A stretch of DNA of 8,047 bases from Bacillota bacterium (GTDB lineage: Bacteria; Bacillota; Clostridia; Peptostreptococcales; Anaerovoracaceae): contig JAFYIC010000012.1 of the NCBI GenBank assembly GCA_017538845.1, forward strand, positions 1 through 8,047, in the 5' to 3' direction. Shown here one piece after another: positions 1-6,265 of this stretch; the stretch's first letter is position 1; each line of letters begins with the position of its first letter. The notes under the pieces were generated by a model. The model worked only from the letters and a program-made list of their open reading frames with translations. It ran no database searches and had not been told where the DNA came from. The position numbers and the translations under genes are program-made.

Positions 1-488
1 GGGTTTTCCCCTTCCTCCTCCAGATACATTTCGGGAGTCAGCATCCTTTCCTTGCAGTGACTTATCACTGTAAGGATGTACGCCGGGGAATATTTCTTGG
101 AATCCAGGTCCAGCTCTTTGATCACATCTTTCGCAACGGTCTTCTGGTCGGAAGGATCGTACACGGCAAAAGCGCTGGTATATCCCAGCAGATCCGCATG
201 CTTTCTCAGTATCCTGAGACACGCCGCGTGAAAGGTCATTATCCACATGTTGATGTCGGAACCTGTGAGGGCTTCCACTCTTTCACGCATCTCGCCTGCC
301 GCCTTGTTGGTGAAAGTCACGGCAAGGATGTTGTATGGCGAAACGTGCTCGTTTATGATCAGGTTCGCTATCCTGTGGGTCATGGTCGCGGTCTTTCCGC
401 TGCCTGCGCCTGCAAGTATGAGGAGCGGCCCCTCTTTATGGAGCGCTGCCTTTTTCTGTTCCGGATTGAGTTTATCAAGATCCAGCAT
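1..488 (-). CDS. pcrA: ATP-dependent DNA helicase PcrA/UvrD family, N-terminal 162 codons (cut by left edge)
   Basis: Superfamily 1A 3'-5' DNA helicase, which unwinds DNA during repair and removes RecA or stalled complexes in the cytoplasm. The visible part reads as domain 1A/1B of PcrA. The Q motif (LNPEQKKA, residues 7-14) contacts adenine. Walker A (GAGSGKT, 27-33) holds K32 for ATP binding. Motif Ia (TFTNKAAGEM, 58-67) and the TFHAAC segment (85-90, motif Ib) follow. Family members run to roughly 700-780 residues, so about four fifths lie beyond the left edge. The ATG at 488-486 has a strong Shine-Dalgarno GGGGGAG at 503-497, 8 nt upstream, and the gene starts 15 nt after the M50 gene stop, so it may be co-transcribed. 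Recognition as an SF1 helicase is firm. The choice of pcrA over uvrD or rep rests on the Firmicutes-like context. Confidence 0.93.
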   Translation of the reverse strand, partial: MLDLDKLNPEQKKAALHKEGPLLILAGAGSGKTATMTHRIANLIINEHVSPYNILAVTFTNKAAGEMRERVEALTGSDINMWIMTFHAACLRILRKHADLLGYTSAFAVYDPSDQKTVAKDVIKELDLDSKKYSPAYILTVISHCKERMLTPEMYLEEEGEN

Positions 489-503
489 CCTGCAGTCTCC
501 CCC

Positions 504-1292
504 TTATACCATCAGCGGCACGCCGAATATGCTGAACAGCGTGTTCATGCACCACATAACTGCCGGTGAAAGTATCCTGCTCACGAACCCCATAAACAGG
601 AGCACCAGCAGTATCCACTGGCCATAGTTGTATGCGATCCTGTAAAAATCCGTATTCCTCAGGTTGAATATCTCAACGACGATATTGAAGCCGTCCAGGG
701 GCGGTACCGGTATAAGGTTAAATATCATCAGCACCAGATTGATCTCGATCACGTAGTAGATCATCAGCTCGACATAGTATCTGAAGTCCGTTGCCCCGCC
801 TGCCGAATATGAGAATGCCGAGCCTGCGGTGGAGAGAACAAGCTTGAAAATGATCGTAAAGACTATGGCGAGTATCAGATTCATCACTACGCCCGCAACG
901 GATACCAGAAGTTCATCGCGTCTTCTGTTCCTGAAGTATGAGGGATCGATCTCTACCGGTTTTCCCCATCCAAAGCCGCAGAAGATGAGGGCTATGAATC
1001 CGAAAGGTTCCAGATGAGCGATCGGGTTTATGGTCAGCCGTCCCTGCAGACGCGGCGTCGGGTCACCCAGTTTCGACGCCACAAGAGCGTGCCCGTACTC
1101 ATGGAACGCTATGCCGATTATTATCCCCGGCAGCAGCATTACCGTGCTTAAGAACCACGCTTTCGGATCGCTGAATTCCCCCGCTCTTATGCTCTGCAGG
1201 AGCATCAGTATCAGAAAAACTATAAGCAGTATATTTCCCTGTGATCTTCTCAATGTCTTTTCCTCTTTCTTCCGGCACGGTATGAAGCCCAT
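504..1292 (-). CDS. Site-2 protease family (M50) membrane metalloprotease
   Basis: Polytopic membrane zinc protease of the M50 family, the group that cuts substrates within the membrane. HEYGH at residues 64-68 gives the two zinc-binding histidines and catalytic glutamate. PPLDG at 197-201 supplies the third zinc ligand, D200. The intervening KLGDPTPRLQGRLTINP and HLEPFG stretches (about 74-98) and GWGKPV (108-113) match the short YwhC-like M50 branch, which has no PDZ or CBS domain. Hydrophobic segments lie near 20-32, 46-66, 95-107, 128-153, 175-198 and 225-240. Length is 262 residues from the ATG at 1292, or 249 from a TTG at 1253 that has a much better ribosome-binding site, so the N-terminus is uncertain. 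The gene follows cls and precedes pcrA. Neither neighbour identifies a substrate, and no anti-sigma factor gene is visible. Confidence 0.9.
   Translation of the reverse strand: MGFIPCRKKEEKTLRRSQGNILLIVFLILMLLQSIRAGEFSDPKAWFLSTVMLLPGIIIGIAFHEYGHALVASKLGDPTPRLQGRLTINPIAHLEPFGFIALIFCGFGWGKPVEIDPSYFRNRRRDELLVSVAGVVMNLILAIVFTIIFKLVLSTAGSAFSYSAGGATDFRYYVELMIYYVIEINLVLMIFNLIPVPPLDGFNIVVEIFNLRNTDFYRIAYNYGQWILLVLLFMGFVSRILSPAVMWCMNTLFSIFGVPLMV
1261..1266 (-). promoter_or_regulatory. Ribosome-binding site favouring an internal TTG start of the M50 gene
   Basis: On the minus strand AGAGGA lies 7 nt before a TTG at 1253-1251 (codon 14 of the longer reading). The upstream ATG at 1292 has only AAGG ending 1 nt before it, too close for normal initiation. 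The protein from the TTG would begin LRRSQGN and run straight into the first membrane segment, as expected for a short N-terminus with inward-facing positive charge. This is an inference from spacing and sequence. Confidence 0.55.
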
Positions 1293-1295
1293 GCC
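1274..1295 (-). other. Intercistronic hairpin covering the upstream ATG of the M50 gene
   Basis: The minus-strand RNA can pair GGCAUGG (1295-1289) with CCGUGCC (1280-1274). This gives a 7-bp stem with one U-G wobble and an 8-nt loop. The ATG at 1292-1290 sits inside the 5' arm. No U-tract follows, so this is not a rho-independent terminator. It begins 8 nt after the cls stop codon. It could hide the ATG, slow RNA decay between cls and the M50 gene, or be chance. Confidence 0.45.
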
Positions 1296-1303
1296 TTGTT
1301 ATT

Positions 1304-2770
1304 CTACAGAATGTCCGAAAGGAGCCTTGCTATCGTCTCCTTGAACTGTATCCATCCGGATCTTTTCTGATAATCGTCAAGTGTCAGTTCGTGGCAGAAA
1401 GTCATATCGTCCGCAAAACGGTCTTCAAGTTTGCCCGCCACCTTCGAGTCGTATACGAAGGCGTTGGCCTCGAAATTCAGGGCGAAGCTCCGCCTGTCAA
1501 AGTTGGCCGATCCCACGCTGGCCACCTCGCCGTCGGCAACGATGGTCTTGGCGTGAAGGAATCCGTTGTCATATATAAAGACTCTTACGCCGGATTTCAG
1601 CAGGTCGCCCACATACCAGTAGGTCGCCCAGTATACCATCACGTGGTCAGGCATACATGGGATCATCACCTTTACATCCACTCCGGACAGCGCCGCCATC
1701 TTCAGTGACTCCTGGATGCTGGCATCCGGTATGAAGTACGGCGTCTGCAGGCATACGCTTCTCTGGGCCGAGGTGATCATCTTCATATAGGCCCGTTTCA
1801 CCTCTTCCCTGTAGGAATCGGGACCGCTGGAAACGATCTGCACGCCTGTCCTGCCCGTCGATTTATACGGGGCCTCATATACTCCCTCAAGCGGGATATC
1901 CTCACCGCTGGCGAATCTCCAGTCCATAAGGAATCTGGCATTCATATCCTGTACGCTGCTGCCTGTGACACGCAGATGAGTATCGCGCCAGTATCCGAAT
2001 TTCTTTTTCATTCCCAGATACTCTTTAGCTATGTTGAACCCGCCTATGTAGCCGATTTCGTTGTCCAGGACCACGATCTTTCTGTGGTTCCTGTAGTTCA
2101 GCTTTATGTTGAAGTATCTCAGTTTGGGCGGGAAGAAATACGCTACTTTTCCACCGGCTTCGATAAAGTCTGAAAGCAGATAGTTGTTAATGCTCCTGCT
2201 GCCCATAGCGTCCACCAGGAACCTTACTTCCACACCTTCCTTAGCCTTTTCCGTGAGGGTGTCGATGAGCCTTCTTCCAACTATGTCGTTTTTGACTATG
2301 AAGTACATGACGTTGACGCTGTTTTTTGCTTTCTTTATGTCGTCAAGGAGACGGCTGAACATATACGTGCCGTCTGTGAAGATATCCACGTCGTTGTCCT
2401 GGGTATAGTAGGCCTTGGCGTAAGTGACGTTGAGAGTTATCATATCCTCCCACAGTTCGCCGGTGCTCCCGTCCGAATAATCGAACTTGCCGTTTTTCAT
2501 GTCGTTTATCTGACTCTTCAGCGATGCGCTTATGTAGGTCTCTTCCGAATGGGTGAGCTTGAATATCTTCTTTCTTGCTATATTCTGTGAGAAAATGATG
2601 TACAGAATGATCCCGAGTACGGGAAGAAGCAGCATGATCATTATCCATGCCGCGGTGGCTGCCGGAGTTTTTCTTTCGAGAAAAATTATCACAAATACCA
2701 TAACGATATCTACGATGAGCAGCAGTGTCCCGAAATTTATAAATCCGAATTCAAAGTGAAACGGGAACAT
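1304..2770 (-). CDS. cls: Cardiolipin synthase (phospholipase D family)
   Basis: Membrane enzyme that condenses two phosphatidylglycerol molecules into cardiolipin and glycerol. Two N-terminal hydrophobic segments (about 11-30 and 38-60) form the usual Cls membrane anchor. Two HxKxxxxD motifs follow: H229-R-K231 to D236, and H406-A-K408 to D413, the latter followed by GSANFDRRS (420-428), typical of bacterial Cls. The 488-residue length matches the roughly 480-510 of the family, and both active sites are intact. The ATG at 2770 lies 3 nt after the PAP2 stop codon. Its purine-rich AGAAGGGG (2790-2783) ends 12 nt upstream, inside the last PAP2 codons, so translation is probably coupled. Its substrate PG must come from a pgsA gene elsewhere. 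A different PLD-type phosphatidyltransferase is possible but less likely given the anchor and motif set. Confidence 0.95.
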   Translation of the reverse strand: MFPFHFEFGFINFGTLLLIVDIVMVFVIIFLERKTPAATAAWIMIMLLLPVLGIILYIIFSQNIARKKIFKLTHSEETYISASLKSQINDMKNGKFDYSDGSTGELWEDMITLNVTYAKAYYTQDNDVDIFTDGTYMFSRLLDDIKKAKNSVNVMYFIVKNDIVGRRLIDTLTEKAKEGVEVRFLVDAMGSRSINNYLLSDFIEAGGKVAYFFPPKLRYFNIKLNYRNHRKIVVLDNEIGYIGGFNIAKEYLGMKKKFGYWRDTHLRVTGSSVQDMNARFLMDWRFASGEDIPLEGVYEAPYKSTGRTGVQIVSSGPDSYREEVKRAYMKMITSAQRSVCLQTPYFIPDASIQESLKMAALSGVDVKVMIPCMPDHVMVYWATYWYVGDLLKSGVRVFIYDNGFLHAKTIVADGEVASVGSANFDRRSFALNFEANAFVYDSKVAGKLEDRFADDMTFCHELTLDDYQKRSGWIQFKETIARLLSDIL

Positions 2771-2773
2771 TTT

Positions 2774-3436
2774 CTAAATACACCCCTTCTCTGTGATTTT
2801 CTTTCTTACGATCCCTATCACCGGTATCAGTATCAGGGCAAGCGCTATGCCCGCTGCCATATCGATAACAGAATGCTGTTTGATGAACAGCGTGGACATC
2901 CATATAGCAACCATCAGTACCGCGCCCGTCACCTTTGCCCAGGTTTTTCTGCTGAAATATCTGCTGTGCATGATGCCCACGAATGCCGCCGTAGCTTCAT
3001 AACAGTGCATACTGGGCAGCACGTTGTACGGTTTGTCCGCATTGAACATCCATCTCAGCACAGAACTGCAGAAATCACTTCCCGCTATGTATTCAGGTCT
3101 GAAAGTGATCTCCGTAGGATAAATGACGAATACGGCGCAGCATATTATCAGCCCGATCAGGTCGTATATGCCGATCTCTATCATGTCTTTGCTCTCGTGG
3201 ATCAGATAGCACAGGAACGTTGCTATGATCATCACGTACCAGAGCAGATACGGTATCACGAACTCTTGAACGAAAGGGATCGCCTGATCCAGCCCTGTCC
3301 GGATATCGTGACGTTCCAGGTCTATCCGCCCAAGCAGAAGATACAGGATGTGGCACATAAATACGGCAATGGCGATCAGTGTCACCAGCAGCGCCTCATG
3401 CTTTATATTCCTACTGCCTTCTGTTTCCGGCTTCAC
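2774..3436 (-). CDS. PAP2-family membrane phosphatase or phosphotransferase, Aur1/PAP2_3-like
   Basis: A 220-residue membrane protein with the PAP2 active-site layout. It has FRP at 112-114 in the C1 position, PSMH at 141-144 for C2, and S181 to H188 to D192 (STLFIKQHSVID) for C3. H144 and H188 would be the acid and the nucleophile. Classical PAP2 enzymes have KxxxxxxRP, but here the lysine position (106) is tyrosine within IYPTEITFRP, as in the inositol-phosphorylceramide synthase-like branch. Hydrophobic segments lie near 15-36, 60-80, 90-107, 168-182 and 194-210. Start is a GTG at 3436 with GGGGGA 8 nt upstream, which puts its first 26 nt inside the end of psd. Between psd and cls it could dephosphorylate PG-phosphate or phosphatidate, or transfer a lipid head group. 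Sequence alone does not choose. Confidence 0.87.
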   Translation of the reverse strand: MKPETEGSRNIKHEALLVTLIAIAVFMCHILYLLLGRIDLERHDIRTGLDQAIPFVQEFVIPYLLWYVMIIATFLCYLIHESKDMIEIGIYDLIGLIICCAVFVIYPTEITFRPEYIAGSDFCSSVLRWMFNADKPYNVLPSMHCYEATAAFVGIMHSRYFSRKTWAKVTGAVLMVAIWMSTLFIKQHSVIDMAAGIALALILIPVIGIVRKKITEKGCI

Positions 3437-4283
3437 CTATCTTTTCCCCCATCTTCACTACGGTCTCAAGATCATTTTCAGTATTATCGAATATCTCCTG
3501 ATCTATCTCTGCCGCGCCTTCTTTCAGAAGGAGTATGATCGTGGATCCTCCGAAGAGGAACATCCCCTTCTCGCGGCCTTTCTTCATCTCGCATACCCTC
3601 TGGTGGTTCTTTATCTTTCCCACCATGAGAGCGCCTACTTCTATCTGTATCACACGGCCGAAATTCTCAGTATCCATGACCGTGTATTCTCTTGAATTCT
3701 GGACGAATACAGGCGCGTTCCTCAGAGCTATGGGCTGCACCGTGTGCAGTCTGCCTCTTATGTGAATGTTGTCGCCTTTCCTGCCGTTGTCGATATAGCA
3801 GTACCTGTGATAATCATCCACCGTCAGTCTGAATATGAGCGCGGTCCCTCCGCTGTACTCTTCCGCCAGTTTCTCATCTTTCAGCAGGTCCGCCGTATTG
3901 TAGCGGCTCCTCTTTATTTCGAAGACCCGGTCTTCATCTATATGAAAGGCTGTAAGCTTGCCGTCGCAGGGCGAAATGAGCGCGCCCGCATTTTCGTCTA
4001 TGGGTCTTACGCCTTCCCTCACCCGTCTTGTAAAGAATTCGTTGAAGCTTTCATAGTTCCTGACACGGCTGTAATCGTGCATGTCGATATGATTCTTCTC
4101 TGCGAATCCCTTTACGAATCTCTTCGACAGATTGCTGTCCAGAAAAGCTCCGGCGATGATCGAAAAAACCGGAAATGTAGCCACTTTCAGCAGTATCCTG
4201 CCAAAAGCGTTTTCGTACAGGAATTTAAGGGATGCCGGCTCGTTTATGGCATTTATATCAACAGTCTCTCTTTTAAGCTCCAT
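3411..4283 (-). CDS. psd: Phosphatidylserine decarboxylase proenzyme
   Basis: Pyruvoyl-dependent enzyme that converts phosphatidylserine to phosphatidylethanolamine at the membrane. The proenzyme cuts itself inside GGST (residues 245-248), between G246 and S247. This leaves a beta chain of 246 residues and an alpha chain of 44 whose serine becomes the pyruvoyl group. SPCDG (104-108) carries the aspartate D107 expected to drive self-cleavage, and DDYHRY (156-161) holds the conserved active-site histidine H159. GGST rather than the E. coli LGST fits the clostridial/type II group. The 290-residue length is normal. Start ATG 4283 has AAAAGGA (4297-4291) 7 nt upstream, inside pssA, and overlaps the pssA end by 11 nt. 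Lying directly after pssA, it gives the two consecutive steps to PE. Confidence 0.96.
   Translation of the reverse strand: MELKRETVDINAINEPASLKFLYENAFGRILLKVATFPVFSIIAGAFLDSNLSKRFVKGFAEKNHIDMHDYSRVRNYESFNEFFTRRVREGVRPIDENAGALISPCDGKLTAFHIDEDRVFEIKRSRYNTADLLKDEKLAEEYSGGTALIFRLTVDDYHRYCYIDNGRKGDNIHIRGRLHTVQPIALRNAPVFVQNSREYTVMDTENFGRVIQIEVGALMVGKIKNHQRVCEMKKGREKGMFLFGGSTIILLLKEGAAEIDQEIFDNTENDLETVVKMGEKIGEAGNRRQ
3445..3450 (-). promoter_or_regulatory. Ribosome-binding site of the PAP2 gene, inside psd
   Basis: GGGGGA on the minus strand lies 8 nt before the GTG at 3436-3434 and is made from the M-G-E codons near the end of psd. It supports GTG as the start of the PAP2 gene, since no ATG occurs nearby upstream in frame. 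It implies that ribosomes finishing psd uncover or feed the PAP2 start. Confidence 0.7.
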
Positions 4284-4920
4284 AATGCATTCCTTTTGCC
4301 ATCATCACCAGAAGCGCCGATCCGAAAACGATCAGCAGCGCCATGAATATCCCGCTGGGCTTCCTTACTTTGAAGTTTGATATGAACAGCACGCCGGTGA
4401 TCAGCAGCCCTGCCGCGTATATTATTTCAAACTCCATCCAGTCAAAGAAATATCCAAGTATATACAGAGCCGGGAAAATGATTGCCGCAGACGTAACGGG
4501 AAGTCCTGTGTATTCCTTTCTTCTCTCGCCGGTTTCCTGGTCCTGTCTGTCCTCTCCCGTAACATTGAAGAAAGCCAGTCTGGTAAGAGCCATGCCTACA
4601 TAGAAGAAAAAGATCAGGATGTACCACCAGTATCTCATTCCCAGCGTATATCCGATGACCGTTGGCAGCACGCCAAAGCATACGATGTCACTGAGCGAGT
4701 CCAATTGTATGCCGAATCTTTCCTCCTGTCGGCATCTTTCCTTTGTCCTTGCCACTTTACCATCAAAGGCGTCGCATATTCCCGACACCATCAGGCAGTA
4801 TACGGCTGCCTCGGGTATCTGTTTTATCGCAAAGTATATGCCGAATACCGACGATAAAAGTGAAATGTGCGTCAGGAGCACTGTGTAGTTGAAATATCCA
4901 ATGAACGGCTTCTTCTTCAT
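4273..4920 (-). CDS. pssA: CDP-diacylglycerol-serine O-phosphatidyltransferase (phosphatidylserine synthase)
   Basis: Membrane CDP-alcohol phosphatidyltransferase that joins serine to the phosphatidyl group of CDP-diacylglycerol, releasing CMP. The family signature runs over residues 50-78: D50-AF-D53-G54-KV-A57-R58, then G70-IQL-D74-SLS-D78. All four aspartates that bind Mg and the substrate are present. The spacing between AR and G is 11 residues, not the usual 8. At 215 residues it has several hydrophobic segments (about 12-32, 38-50, 79-93, 98-118, 142-157, 166-181, 189-207). The ATG is joined to the upstream gene by an ATGA overlap, with AGAGGG (4934-4929) 8 nt before it. Serine as the acceptor is inferred from psd being next. 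The signature alone would also allow inositol or glycerol phosphate. Confidence 0.93.
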   Translation of the reverse strand: MKKKPFIGYFNYTVLLTHISLLSSVFGIYFAIKQIPEAAVYCLMVSGICDAFDGKVARTKERCRQEERFGIQLDSLSDIVCFGVLPTVIGYTLGMRYWWYILIFFFYVGMALTRLAFFNVTGEDRQDQETGERRKEYTGLPVTSAAIIFPALYILGYFFDWMEFEIIYAAGLLITGVLFISNFKVRKPSGIFMALLIVFGSALLVMMAKGMHYGA

Positions 4921-6224
4921 GATATATTCCCTCTGTTGTCTGTCCCGCCGGCGGAATCTTCACCGGATCCCGTCTGCATTAAAATAGTTTTGCTGTTATC
5001 TTCACCGCTTACCTTTGCAGGTACCGGAACAGGGTCGTTTTTTTCGTTCTCAGAGGCCCGGATTATATCGATATGTCCGGGCAGGCTTTCATGAGCCATC
5101 TGTACAAGCCGGTACGCCTCGTCGTCAGGAGTCTCCGGCTCGGCCGTTTCTCCCTTTACATAAATCGGCTTATAGTCTCTTCTTATCAAAGTGGCGTGAT
5201 AACACAGAGTCACTACCCCGCACAGTATGAAACATACGTAGTAGTTGATAAGTCTGGTGATCACCATTGCCGGAACCAGCAGTGCCTGTGTGTATATGCT
5301 GCTGAAAATGGAAAGGAAGCTTCCTTCCGATGCTCCCACGGCTCCCGGTATGGGGAGACTGTTGACTGCCATCATCAGAAGCAACATTATTGCCGCTATA
5401 TCGAAAAAGCCCATGCTGCTGAATCCAAGACTCCGGTAAACGCAGTAGCCTATAGAGCAGTATGCGAACCTCTGCAGTATGTTCATGAGCAGGCCTTTGA
5501 CCACGACCATAGGATTGGATTTCAGCACTCCCGCGCTCCTGCTGTATCTGTCAACGAAATCCCTGATGCCTCTCATCATCTTCGTCTTGCTCTTTATGAG
5601 CCTCAGCTTATGCAGCAGTTTGGCCAGCAGACCGCCCAGATTCCTTATGGTGTCCCTGGAAAACATGCACAGCAGACAGAGCAGCAGCAACAGTATCTGT
5701 ACGGCCAGTCCTACCACGAAAAGCAGCTTTACTATCCTGGTGCACTGGACGAGGAATTCGAATTTCCACGCAAGGGCCCAAAGTCCCAGTATGATCAGCG
5801 ATGCGGTATACAGGAGTATGTTCAGGACCAGCGTGATGGTCGCGTCCGACCCTTTCATGCCGTCTCTGATCATGTAGTAGGCTGAAGCCGGCTGCCCGCC
5901 TGTGGCAGACGGGGTTATGGCGGAAAAGTATATGTCCGCGCTTGCGTACACAAAGGTATGTCTCCTCTTCAGTCTGTATCCCAGAGGCTTTGCAATGACT
6001 GCGATCGCCCTGCCTTCTATATGTACATAGAGCAGCATGGATATGACCGCGAGTATGAGGAAACCGGGATTCGCGTGCCTCATAGTGTTCATAATCATTT
6101 TGAAATCGATCTCTTCACCTCTGCTCCTTATGACCAGTATGGTGATGATCACCAGAACCACTATGGTAATGATCCCTATTACCTGTTTTCTTTTGCTTCC
6201 CAGTGTGCCTGTAACTTCACCCAT
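4917..6224 (-). CDS. Flippase-like LPG_synthase_TM (UPF0104/AglD-type) integral membrane protein
   Basis: A 435-residue polytopic protein of the lysylphosphatidylglycerol synthase transmembrane family, related to the N-terminal flippase domain of MprF. TPSATGGQPASAYYM (104-118) and PIPGAVGASEG (291-301) are the family's two conserved patches. About eight hydrophobic segments are visible (near 14-33, 53-69, 91-105, 128-152, 165-188, 240-265, 272-297, 315-346). The C-terminal aminoacyl-transfer domain of full MprF is absent. Instead a polar, acidic tail of about 85 residues follows residue 350. The start is ATG 6224: an in-frame TGA lies 21 nt upstream, and the ribosome-binding site is weak (AGAAGAAAG). 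It follows miaB after 41 nt and overlaps pssA by ATGA. A lipid-translocation role is inferred from MprF and the neighbours. The transported lipid is unknown. Confidence 0.88.
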   Translation of the reverse strand: MGEVTGTLGSKRKQVIGIITIVVLVIITILVIRSRGEEIDFKMIMNTMRHANPGFLILAVISMLLYVHIEGRAIAVIAKPLGYRLKRRHTFVYASADIYFSAITPSATGGQPASAYYMIRDGMKGSDATITLVLNILLYTASLIILGLWALAWKFEFLVQCTRIVKLLFVVGLAVQILLLLLCLLCMFSRDTIRNLGGLLAKLLHKLRLIKSKTKMMRGIRDFVDRYSRSAGVLKSNPMVVVKGLLMNILQRFAYCSIGYCVYRSLGFSSMGFFDIAAIMLLLMMAVNSLPIPGAVGASEGSFLSIFSSIYTQALLVPAMVITRLINYYVCFILCGVVTLCYHATLIRRDYKPIYVKGETAEPETPDDEAYRLVQMAHESLPGHIDIIRASENEKNDPVPVPAKVSGEDNSKTILMQTGSGEDSAGGTDNRGNIS

Positions 6225-6265
6225 CAGCTGTTTTCTTTCTTCTCAGTCTGCCTGTGATATGTGAT

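Noticed and set aside
57..569. 170-residue open frame on the plus strand
   Set aside because: It mirrors the pcrA N-terminus, which shows Walker A and motif Ia in the minus frame.
2756..3538. 260-residue open frame on the plus strand
   Set aside because: It is antisense to the PAP2 gene and the end of psd. The composition is shadow-like (H, Y, R, Q), with no family resemblance.
3744..4346. 200-residue open frame on the plus strand
   Set aside because: It is antisense to psd, whose catalytic motifs are intact. No independent sign of coding.
5073..5885. 270-residue open frame on the plus strand
   Set aside because: It lies wholly opposite the well-supported flippase-like gene. Its translation is rich in H, Q, Y and R with no recognisable motif or membrane pattern, as expected for an antisense shadow of hydrophobic codons.
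6251..6265. TGTGAT-A-TGTGAT direct repeat in the miaB to flippase gap, a possible operator
   Set aside because: The 6-bp units in a 41-nt gap are too short to separate from chance, and no convincing promoter lies beside them.
6225..6265. Possible terminator or promoter in the largest gap
   Set aside because: No stable GC-rich stem with a U-tract and no paired -35/-10 boxes can be seen. The gap is more likely read through within one operon.
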